Shown here: positions 54,068 through 64,000 of the stretch, in pieces
Layout: every line of letters starts with the position of its first letter
How positions within the stretch are numbered: the first letter of the stretch is position 1
Assembly: GCF_028009165.1 (NCBI RefSeq)
Contig: NC_079245.1
Coordinates: 248,001 to 312,000 of the forward strand
Origin: Akanthomyces muscarius
Taxonomy: Eukaryota > Ascomycota > Sordariomycetes > Hypocreales > Cordycipitaceae
Direction: 5' to 3'
DNA: 64,000 bases
Notes under the pieces: model-generated
Databases searched by the model: none
What the model was told of the DNA's origin: nothing
What the model saw: only the letters and a program-made list of their open reading frames with translations
Position numbers and translations under genes: made by a program

Positions 54068-55122
54068 ATGAAAGCCCATCTCTCGCTGCCGTCATCGAGG
54101 CAGTCGATCTCCAAGAGCCATGGCCTTATTTACTTCGTCCCAGGGAACCCAGGCGTCGTGGAATTCTACACCGATTTTCTCCGATCTCTACGCGCGATGC
54201 TCGACAAGACGGAGAACGACACAGCCTATGACATTCACGGCCGCAATCTCCTCGGCTTTCGTGACGACGACCATGAGTCTTTTAGCAGTCAAAACCAGCC
54301 CTTTGAGCTAGATGGACAGGTAGACGGCATTTGGGCGGATATTGCCTCACAGCGCCGCGGCGACAACAATGACCAGCCATACGACTCCATCATCCTTATC
54401 GGGCACTCTATCGGTGCCTACATTGTCGTCGAGACGTTCCACCGTCAATCCATTGACCCCAAAGCCGACCTCAACCTTAAGCATGGCTTCCTGCTCTTTC
54501 CCACCATTAGCTACATTGCCCGTTCGCCGAGCGGCCTCAAGATCACGGCCCTGCAGCAAAGCTCGTACCTCCCGGGTGTAGAGGAGAACTTGCATCGCAT
54601 TGCCAAGGCTCTTGTTTATTTTGTACCCCAGTCCACGCTGCAGTGGCTATGGGGCAATTACCTCGGTTTCAGCGCCGCAGCAGCGACAGCCCTCGCCGAG
54701 TGGCTCAAGAGCCGGGATGGCTTGTGGCAAGCCATCCACCTGGGTCGCTCGGAACTCAAATCCGTCGTCAAAGACAAATGGGATGACACCTTGTGGGATG
54801 CCACTCCCACGGCCGGCAGTGGTGATGTTGCACCGAAATTCTTCTTCTTCTACGGTAAGCACGATCACTGGGTGGACAATGACCTGCGCGACGCTTTCAT
54901 TGCGCGGCACGAAGCGCGTGGCGATTCTCCCGGACGCCCATCGCTCGAGGTTGATACCGGGGATATTGCGCATGCATTTTGTACAAGAGAAGGTAGGTGC
55001 AGAGTGCTTGCAGCGTCCCTAGGTGAAATGAGCTAATTGAAGCAGACACGAGCCTACAAGTCGCGGAAAAAGTCCATAGCTGGGTTCAAACGATTGATGC
55101 GGCTCATCAAACTCGTAAATGA
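54068..55122 (+). CDS. Lipid-droplet-associated hydrolase (LDAH-like)
   Basis: Alpha/beta hydrolase of 333 aa. Exons are 54068..54992 and 55046..55122, with a 53-nt intron (GTAGGT...GAAGCAG). Splicing replaces an unspliced tail by DTSLQVAEKVHSWVQTID. Motifs: FVPGNPGVVEFYTDFLRSLR (LDAH oxyanion/NPG motif), nucleophile Ser in ILIGHSIGAYIVVE, acid in FFYGKHDHWVDNDLR, and His in DTGDIAHAFC. The long middle lid (STLQWLWGNYLGFSAAAATA) is hydrophobic and fits lipid-droplet association. Family members (human LDAH, yeast Ldh1) are linked to sterol or neutral-lipid handling. The first in-frame ATG, 54068, is used. Confidence 0.88.
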
Positions 55123-55584
55123 GGTTTCAGATGATTTTTCTCTACTTTTTTGCCTTTCCTTCCACGCTTTACATTCTGGCGGGCCGACATGCACAAGCCG
55201 TGTGAGCGCTCAAAGCTTGCTAAATCTGGCCAATTAGGCAAAAGATTTCGCTACTGGCATGCATTTCAGGCTGACGAGTTAAGAATACGTGGCTCCAAAG
55301 AGGAAGCATCGGTCTCTTCGCACAGGCATCTCGAAGATGCATTGTGGCACAGATTCCCAGGGTGAAAAGCTTTGGTGGCGTTGGTGGCAGAAGCCAGCAA
55401 TTAAACCATGATGCTTCAACCGGAAAGTATGCAATCAACCCTTTCCACGGGCAAACTAGCAGATGTTATATAAGAGATGAAACGACTTCTTGCTCTTCTT
55501 TCCATTTTTGGCAACCTCAACAAACTCACTGCACTGAATCTCCTCATCAACACCGTACTATCACCGCACCACCTTCTCTTCAAC
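55123..55584. other. Intergenic region with TATA box for the HNH-like gene
   Basis: 462 bp. TATATAAG at 55467-55474 lies about 110 bp before the chosen ATG (55585). No other gene seen. Confidence 0.5.
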
Positions 55585-56738
55585 ATGTGCGACCTAGTCT
55601 TTTCTACACCCGCGGACCACTCCGACTTTGCCATAAAGTGGCCCTGGAGACCGTATGCTAGTATCTCCCAGCCTCATGAGAGCTTTTCTACCCACAGATA
55701 CAAAGAAAAGTCGGCGCTAGTCAAGAAAATCGCCAACGTGTACGAGAAGCCTTTGCCAAACGACGACGCTCAGCGGCAATTTACTGGCTGGCAGAATGCC
55801 ATCTTTTACTCTTTTGACCCCATCGCTCTGCGCGCTATTGCTCCCTTTCCACATGTCGTCAAATCCATTGGCGACAAGGCCAAAACTTTTGGCGCTCTTG
55901 GTAAGCTGAGCATGCCTCTAAGAGTCCATTTATGGACCATTCATGCAGAGTATGCTAACCACAGGCAGTAATTCATGGATCAATTGATCTCGGCTCAGCA
56001 AGCGATTCGAGTTCCCAACTTTCGATTGGTTTGTCGCTGTGCATTCGCAAGTCTCTCGGTAAGCGAGACCATAAAGCCTGCATCGTGACCGGGGTCAAGG
56101 GACTTGTTGGCTACACACGGATCATTTCCCCCCAGCTCTTCTCTGCGGACCTACCAAAACTCGAGTCCGTTCTGCAAATCGCAGACTGCTACTTCAACAA
56201 GAGTTTTCGAAATTATCTCCACAAGTGTGTCGCTGACCTCCGCATGGAGGGAGACAAGAACTGGAACGCGCTCTCTCTGAGCCCCGATCTCCGCGACCTT
56301 TTTGAGAAGGGCATGGTCGGCTTCGAGCCCGTGTGTGTGGCGGCCCACCGATCACTTCCTGTCAAGAGATACTTGGCGACATTTTCGTTTCATGTTCTGG
56401 AGCGAAGCCAAATCAATTGCTACAAGAGGGCCGCGCCTGGCGACGGTTGCCTTGACCAGATGCTACCCTCTGCAGACAAGGCCGGGAATGCGACATCTGC
56501 GTGCGACGCCGATCATGAGCGGCTCAACGCCTGTCGGCTGAACGACGGCAAAATGATTCAGATTCGGTTTCAAAACAAATTGAATGCCCAGAAGATGCTC
56601 TGCCTGCTGGCCCTGCGCTGGGCCGCTGGTTCGATGTGGTATCTGGCGGGAGCTGCAGGGGCCAGGCCTGATGGCTATGGTTTTGAAAGCGAAAGCGATA
56701 CGGACCTCGATGACATGGCTTGGATTGTCATAGAGTAA
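55585..56738 (+). CDS. Fungal HNH-nuclease-like protein with degenerate core
   Basis: 361 aa from the ATG at 55585 (MCDLVFSTPADHSDFAIKWP). Exons are 55585..55900 and 55969..56738; the 68-nt intron uses the second of two close acceptors (CACAGGCAG) to keep frame. The middle resembles fungal HNH_2-type proteins: a Cys-containing start (KACIVTGVKG) and the segment normally reading VAHIFP/AHI-P, here GYTRIISPQL. It then has NALSLSPDLRDLFEKGMVGFEP, the equivalent of the N-x-L-L-x-x-D-x-H-x-x-F-D motif. The His residues expected in the core are missing (TRI for AHI, DLRDLFE for DIHRLFD), so nuclease activity is doubtful. An upstream ATG at 55477 is very close to the TATA box and is less likely. Confidence 0.65.
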
Positions 56739-58204
56739 TGGTACTCATATCGTTGCGAGCGAAGATTGCTAAATGCAACGCAAAGGACTTATTTGGCAAT
56801 GGAAAACAACGCTTTTTGCTGGCGCGGAAGCGGGTGGCGTCTTTGGATACTCAGAATGCCTTTTTTGTAAATGACACGAAATACAGAAAGTCACTGCAAA
56901 TAAATGGAGTCTTTCTTTCTTCTTAACGTTTTGCTTTCTCTCAGTTGAGATAATGATGCGAATTTCCGCCGTAATTCTGTTTGGAATGTCCCGGGTAGCT
57001 TACCAGCGCCATCATGGATCGCACTTTTCAAATTGAGGCGATAGAATTGAATGGTTTTGGAAAACAGGTGATTCACGAGATCAAAAGATTTTGACTAAGA
57101 GATTCCGAAAGAAGTTTACGCAGGGAAGTAAAGTAATCTTGGCCGCAAAAAGACCCGGCCTGCTTCCAAGTCACGTGATCAACTTTGCAGCTTTACCTGG
57201 GCATGCCATCTTTGTTCGACAACGCGACGATCCCGCCTACTGCGCAATTTCACATTGAACCCATTGCCTCGCCAGACTATGTGGACTATAGCCTTGCTAC
57301 TTTGTGCGTTTTGTGACAATTTTCCCCAGATACCGCGCAATCAAAAAGAATGGGTGATCTGCATCTGCTCCGTTTACCTTGGATTCTACTGCCAAACACA
57401 ATTTGGCAACCAATTGGGCAAGACGTCGCATGAGAATATTATCTCAATTAGGAAGCCGAAACCAAAAAAAATCAGAGAGTTTCCAAGGCAAGTCGCGAAG
57501 CGCGTGGCGTTTTTGGAATAAAGTTCTGCTCTTCCAGAAGCAGGGGCTAGGACGCCACGCGAGGCTAAATCCCCTGCAGTGGCGCTCCGGGATTGGCACT
57601 CCGAACGTCCATTCATCGATCGGTGTGTGGGTGAGTGTGCTAGGCATGCACGCATGGTAGTTTGTGCCTGCTGTTCTCAGTTGATCTGTGACGAGTGGGC
57701 TCGCTAGGTTACGCAGCGAGTCTTATTCAGGCAGCCGCCAAAGACAATTCTGACTCGGGTGATTTCGAATGCTCTTAGAGTTGCAGCTAGTAGACTTGTC
57801 GGTTTTCATCGTCGCCAGTCTTGACCGCCGACTTGATGCAAATTCTGCTGAACAAAGTGTCTATGAAAGTACACCCATGAAATACTAAAGCATTGATCCA
57901 GCCAAGGATACCAGTCCGAATAGGATCACAAAGCGAAAAGGAACGGTGGGATTTGTACACATCTTCTCATTCTGGCCATTACTATTACCCAGACTAAAAC
58001 TGGTTCTTTAAGTTCTGTAATTACACTCATCCTCTTGCGAGAATGTCTTGTCCCAATCCAAAACAACTCATTTTGACTATTGCCAACATCTTTAGACCAG
58101 AGTACCCGTGCTGCTATCCCCGGGGGTATCCATCAGGAAGAGAAAGAAGCAGGGACTCTCCAAGCCCGTGCTCTGGAGCACGCTTCTGGAATAAAAGGGC
58201 TTGC
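56739..58204. other. Gene-poor region
   Basis: 1.5 kb without a supportable gene; short ORFs on both strands lack codon bias. 3' ends of the HNH-like and CFEM genes lie at its borders. Confidence 0.5.
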
Positions 58205-58792
58205 TTACAGAGCAAGGACAGCAAGGGCGATGACGGCAACACCGGCAGAGAGACCAGGGGCACCAGCAGCGACAGGGACGCCAGTGGGGTTGGTCATGTT
58301 GCCGCCACCGGGGGTCATGGAGACCATGGAGGTGGTGTCGCAAGGGACGGTGGACCACGAGGTGCTCATGGGGGTAGCAACAGTGGTGGCCGGGGTAGGG
58401 ACGGTGCTGACGGAGCCAGACATGCTAGCGGTGGTGGCGGGCATGGAGCCGGAGGCGGGAGCAGAGCCCGCAGCGGCGCAGAGAGCCTTAGCGGCAGGGA
58501 GAACCTTCTCTGCGTCGGGCTGTTAGTGGGAGCGATTTCACGATGCCGCAGCTCGGTGTCGGATCGAGCACTTACGGAGAGCAACCTCCTGACCGCAGGC
58601 CTTGAGGACGCAAGGAGTGGCGGCGATGGTGAGGTCGTCCAGCTTGGGACAGATGCAGCTGTAGTCGGTGGTCGAGCAGCTGGTGCCGGACTTGACGGCA
58701 TCGTCGAGGCAGGGGGTGGCGCACGAGGGGATGTCGCTGCGGGACTGGGCGGCAGCCAGGGCGAAGAGGGCGGCGACGACGGCGTACTTCAT
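58205..58792 (-). CDS. CFEM-domain GPI-anchored protein
   Basis: 173 aa. Exons on minus are 58792..58576 and 58509..58205. The 66-nt intron starts GTAAGT and uses GACGCAG rather than the too-close ACTAACAG acceptor, which keeps the frame (EVAL-Q-KVLPAAKALC). Signal peptide MKYAVVAALFALAAAQS. The CFEM domain has eight cysteines in the usual pattern (SCATPCLDDAV; SCSTTDYSCICPKLDD; PCVLKACGQ; ALCAA), including the Asp of CPKLDD that binds haem in characterised CFEM proteins. A Ser/Thr/Pro-rich stalk follows, then a hydrophobic end (LSAGVAVIALAVLAL) typical of a GPI signal. It probably sits at the cell wall or membrane, with roles in haem-iron uptake or wall structure. Confidence 0.93.
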
Positions 58793-61700
58793 TTTGATGG
58801 ATGTGGGAGAGTTGGGACTGCGTAATTGGACAGAGAGAAGGCGAGTGTAAGCGAGTTGGGATGAAGAGCGAAAGAAAGGGCGGGAATCAAGGGAGGGTGG
58901 GATGGGGAGGGAGGAGCTTTATGTAGATGGGGAGACCTGGAGCGGTCATGAATAACAGACTTGATGAACCATCGAGCACCCCGCCGTCCGCCCCCGGGGG
59001 GTACGGAGCGGTAACCCACGGTCAATTTGCTGTAGACGTCGACTCCAGCATTATTAGACCGAGATTGATGGAGTAAGCTCGGAGTGGGAGTGGACATTGT
59101 CCGGGGTGTGTGGTTCTGGGCTTCTTGGTCGGTTCCACGAAGGTCTCTACGAGTCGAGGCGACATCCGGCCAGTACGGACCGCGACGGCCCAGCGCAGCT
59201 CATCAGCGTCTGGCCCAAGCTCCAGAAGAGAATCAAAGCAGGCAAAGAGCTTGTGATGTGGGGATTATCAGTGGCCGGCGGGACCTTGCAGTAGTTAGTC
59301 GACACCAACCAGAGGTTGAGAGGAAGACTTGATCTAGTCTTGTGAGCTAGAATGTCTAGCCCCGGTCGACAACCCAGAGCTGGTTTGGCACTCTGGGCTA
59401 TTGGTCCCCACCGCGGTTGCCCGCCCGAGTGTGTATTGGACAAGGCGAGGATTTTTTTAACAATCCTTGCCGACAGCTGGGATTAAGCTCTTGTGCTGCC
59501 TTTCCTCTGGTAGTTTCCTGTGAAATTTATCTCATTCTTATGAGATGGTGTGAATGATTGGAGGAGCACGCGGTGGGAAGTGTTCGATTAATCGGCCAGC
59601 ATTGCTCTGTATAAGTGATGGAGACTTACATTGGTGGTACCAAGTGTGCACAACTGACATCAGTGACTCGTCGATATTTCCTTCGTCGCTGCTATTTTTA
59701 CCTCTTTCGCTAGCTCCGACTAGAAAGCTCAGCTTCTGAGACTTGCGCTGGCAAGTGTCTCGTCGAGGGAAACAAAAGATCTGAACAATGGCGAGTGACG
59801 CGCTGGTATTCCATACCCTCTATCGGGGTCTCAAAACTTCGAAAAACCATCAACATCATAAACGTGTACCGCATCAGAGCTGTCAGACTGCTCAGCCGCC
59901 CCCGGAGAAGATCCCCGTTGTCCCGCCGTCTGCTCGAGGGAGGGTCAGAGACGCCGACATGGGCGCGCGACCATTTGGAGCTCTCATCACGACCCCCTGA
60001 AATAATGCCCAATTCATTACGCAAATGGCCCGTGGAGTTGAGCAGAGCTGCAGCCATGTGGAACGTTCCGCAGCGGCAGATGCAGGCACGCAGCCACCAA
60101 CTTGATTCTTCATACGCTGTTCCAGTTGGGCTGCTGTGTGGCGCGGCGCCTAATATCCATGCCTTATAATGTCAGGTGTGGCGTGTGACTATAATGTCAG
60201 AGCTGACTTGAGCTTGTGGCTTCAACCGCGGACCATCGCTCGAGTAAAAGTCGGCCGAATATAATCTTGCTGTAGCTCTGCTCATCGAAATATTTTCAGC
60301 GCCAGATCGAGACCATGGCTACTTCGCCCGTCTCGCTGGACACAGAGCCAGTCAATAGCGTCTAACGTACCTTGCTGTCTCAAGAGTATTCACACTACCA
60401 CTAGTTACATGCCAAGGTGACCCCGGTAGCGACATGCCGGGTACCGACTCCAAACTCCGAGCCCATGCTCATGAACTGCTTGCCCCTGGCTCGATTCTCT
60501 AGAAGATTCATGAACGAGCAACTGCCTGATTCTCCATTGGCACAAGTGGCGGCCTTGTTTCCTTCGACCTTATCCACTGGCTTCGGAAATGAAAGGCTTC
60601 AAGCTGGAGGAAGACGCGGACCAAGGATCTGCTAGCGCGGCCAATTTTGCTTTACCATCGCTATTCAAGTAATGGTACCAGTAAGCCAAGCTCCAACGCA
60701 GCAAAGCGAAAATTTCTCACGCCGAGACCAAGAATAATAAAGTGCCCTTTTGCCGTCGACTGGGTACAAATTTGGCTCGAGCGTTATGGAAAAGAGTCCT
60801 CGCCTGGTGCTACAGTGTCAGGTCAACATCAGTGCGTAGCATACTTGCGGGTTTGCGAGGATAGTCAAACAAACGACATCGATCGTGTCGCAGTGTAGAC
60901 AAACAGTAAGACACCGATCTGCATTTGCCCATTTAGCGAAATGGAAGATACAAGACTATTAAAGCGGTCCTGCCGCGGCGAACATGCATTCTCGACGTCG
61001 ACCCGTACGGTCGGCAATGGGCCATCGCCGGCAGGGGTTTGCTTGAGCCTCAACGCCACAAGGTAGCAACAGAGCAAGCGGCGCTCCGATGGATGTAGAT
61101 GCTCCGCCGAGCCTCGATTGTAGAGGAAGAGAAAAAAGCTTGCTCCGAGTTACACGTGCTAAGAAATGGGGTTTCAGGCCTCTCGCAGCCAAATCCCATT
61201 TGCAGACATCGCAGCCCTAGCACGATGTTCATCAGCGAATCTAGTCATCTAGCAAATTTACAGTTATTGTTAGTTAGAGATCGGTTCTTCGGAGGACGGC
61301 GGGCGGTCGCTGATCAGGGCTCGCTAGTGCTTCCAGGCATTCCATAGGTAGTATTGAGACTCGTGCCTGACCGGTGTCTCATCTAGTTACGCTTCTAAGC
61401 TTTCACCGAAAAAGACAAGTGAAAAGCTTATTCATGCGTTTTCTAGAATGCTTGAGTCTCGTATTCAAATTCTGGCCAGTTCGCGTCAACTATTTCTATT
61501 AGCCTTCACGTCGAGTCTTGGCTATGACGCCGACATCCGGAGTCTATTACAGTTTGCCCCCAGCTTCACCCTCTCCGCTTTCCTGCCAAATAAAATCACC
61601 ATGATGCCCGAGAATCGCTCGGGTACAGGAGGGGGTCTCTGGGGAGCAAAGGGGCGCATTCATCAGACAGAAAGCGGGCTTGTCAGTAGATACCCAGTCT

Positions 61701-63444
61701 GTGCCCACTGTACCTAATGTAATATTGCTGGTCATCACCCCGCTGCCTGAGTCGCGAGCAAACACAATCCATTCTCCGCCTGTGGATGGAAAAGTTGCCA
61801 ATATTACCCCCTATATTCGGACAGCCTCGCAATAACTATGTACACAAGTCCGAGCAGCCTTTCTCTTCCGACTTTGAGTGAATAAAGGTCTTTTCTGACC
61901 GTGCGAGCTGTTTTGCCCCGACGTCGACCACGGTGGATAGTCTGCTCTGGTCTTTTGAACTGCCATGGAAGCTAGGCACGATTCTGCCGACCCAAACGCG
62001 CATCACTGCCCAGATGCACATCAACCTCCGCAATGGGTACTGCCCGCTTTCGGTGACCTGACTGTCGACTTCTACTAAGAATCAGGGTACGGACCCGGTT
62101 CCCAGGGGCCTAGCCAGCATATCTGGCAGGGGAAGCGCGCGAGAGAAAGATGCGGGAACAAATGTGCAGAAAGAAGGCGAGTCGAGTTCTCTTTGTTTTC
62201 TTCAGGCACGCTGCTCGGCCTCGACAAAGTCTCTGCAGGGGCCGTGACGTGACGCTGCCGTTGGCCTGCATGTCTCCGTCCTTGCCCATCTTTAGAAATG
62301 CATCGAGCAGTTTCGACGTCGGTGCGATGCCTGCATTGTAGGGTCCGCGTTGATAGTGTCATCATGCCCAGCTGCGACTGCCGCCTCCGCCCTCTTGGTG
62401 AGGCTCTCTGCTCAGATTGAGGGTGAATCTCATGCAGGTACACGCGATATGTAGTCTCACCATACTGTATCTGCTAAACCACGCCGCAAAGACTCCAGGC
62501 TACCCTTCCGCCAAAGTGAACCAGTAGTCCGAAGCACAAGCTCAGACTACCGCTCTCCCACTACTTGGATATTCTGAGCTGGCCGTCTCCTCGAGTGGCC
62601 GCGGGTCACGCGAAATAAGCAGGCACAAATACATTCAGCTAGCTACTAATCCGACGACAGCTCTGGTATAGCGTCCTGCAGTATTAAGCAAGTCTCCGTC
62701 GTCGCCACCGACCGGGGCTCTCTTACAGACTGCGTTCTCGAACGGGGTAACCAGGCCGAGATCCGGTTGAGCCATGGCAAAAGAAATTAATGGCTGTCAT
62801 TCAGTTGACCCGCAGAATTATTAATAGATATTAGTCTCTCACCAGCTTCACTCCTCTGCAAAGTGTCAGTTGCCACGGGCTGTAGCGGCACGCCTAATAA
62901 AGCCATGGCTCGGACGGTCGGCGCGGCAAGCCGGTCTGGCCACCAACAAACTGACAAATTCGCTATCACCAACGGAAATTGCCTTTGAGCTATAAAAAAG
63001 AGCTCTTATTAACAAGGGCACGTTAATAATGAGCCCAGCTCAAAGCTTTTCCTGCACCCACGCCCTATCCCCGAGCGGACCCGTTCCGGTCCCTGGTCAA
63101 ACTGTATGACACGCCACCCTCGCGGAGCCGCCAGAGGATGGGGCCGAAGAAGGATCGGAGACCTCTCGGCGGTATGAATGATGGCACTATGGCAGTAGTG
63201 TGCGGAAAGAGACCGTGAATGGCACAGCTCGCTGTCAATTCGGAGCAAGTTGCTGTTTGACATCTGTGCGAATTGCATCAACCTGGGCGGAAAGCTGCTT
63301 GACAGCAGCACGACAGACATCTTCGACACGAACCCAGCCACGGCACTTTCATATTACGTACACTCAACCGAACAAGAAGCATAGATATCATGTCAATTTT
63401 TTTTTAAACTGGTATAACTATTTTGGCGTAAAATCATCATTACT
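58793..63444. other. Large gene-poor block with decayed coding fragments
   Basis: 4.65 kb, the longest stretch without an intact gene. Possible fragments: a short frame at 59097-59294, a gene-start-like MATSPVSLDTEPVNSV at 60315-60365, and a minus-strand remnant at about 62195-62400. No transposase, reverse transcriptase or terminal repeats were recognised. Confidence 0.5.
62195..62400 (-). pseudogene. Unrecognised minus-strand coding remnant
   Basis: Minus strand reads EAAVAAGHDDTINADP, then after a one-base shift YNAGIAPTSKLLDAFLKMGK and DGDMQANGSVTSRPLQ, before losing coding character. The word-like regularity and GC3 bias suggest an old exon. I do not recognise the family and this could be chance. 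Confidence 0.2.

Positions 63445-64000
<556 letters not shown>

Noticed and set aside
58043..58825. Long plus-strand ORF rich in Gly/Arg opposite the CFEM gene
   Set aside because: It is the antisense shadow of a Ser/Thr/Pro-rich coding sequence; the minus strand carries a complete CFEM protein with signal peptide and GPI signal.

Overview
The window looks like nuclear DNA of a filamentous ascomycete, most likely a Sordariomycete (Hypocreales-like). Almost every gene has short spliceosomal introns (about 47-120 nt) with GTNNGT donors, CTAAC/CTGAC branch sites and CAG/TAG acceptors. Coding DNA is GC-rich at third positions. The families are typical of such fungi: CFEM, Dal5-type MFS, Zn2Cys6 regulators, TIGR04076 and DUF1993. 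No rRNA, tRNA, CRISPR array or intact transposon was recognised.

Layout. 0-16.4 kb is mostly conserved housekeeping: the end of a Dal5-family transporter, an AIM18-like chalcone-isomerase-fold mitochondrial protein, a dithiol glutaredoxin, a BAG co-chaperone, ribosomal protein uL13, Sec72, a DJ-1/PfpI protein, an alpha/beta hydrolase, Gcn5 and GAR formyltransferase. 17.4-25.9 kb is a nitrogen-scavenging neighbourhood: an amidase with a broken exon junction, an adenine/adenosine deaminase relative lacking the usual HAGE glutamate, a Dal5-type MFS transporter divergent from it across a GATA-motif-rich promoter, and a frameshifted transcription-factor remnant. 25.9-32.4 kb is gene-poor and accessory, with gene fragments (including an orphan Zn2Cys6 domain), one intact three-exon gene for a small unrecognised protein (29.66-30.18 kb) and a secreted lysozyme-like protein.

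33.5-50.4 kb returns to denser genes: a secreted M28 aminopeptidase, an NAD(P)-binding protein, a full-length Zn2Cys6 activator, branchpoint-binding protein SF1/BBP, vacuolar M28 protease Pff1, a two-domain aldo/keto reductase, a DUF1993 protein and a pepsin-fold protein whose active-site motifs are degenerate. 50.4-58.8 kb has small lineage-specific genes, a purine-rich minisatellite, a TIGR04076 protein, a lipid-droplet hydrolase, an HNH-like protein and a CFEM GPI protein. 58.8-63.4 kb is a second gene-poor block, ending in the C-terminus of a catalase-peroxidase.

The candidates for something new are the amidase/variant deaminase/transporter/regulator neighbourhood, the small 29.66 kb gene, and three one-base frame breaks in otherwise well-kept genes. 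Those breaks could be real decay or assembly errors. All gene models are hand-spliced from sequence and untested.
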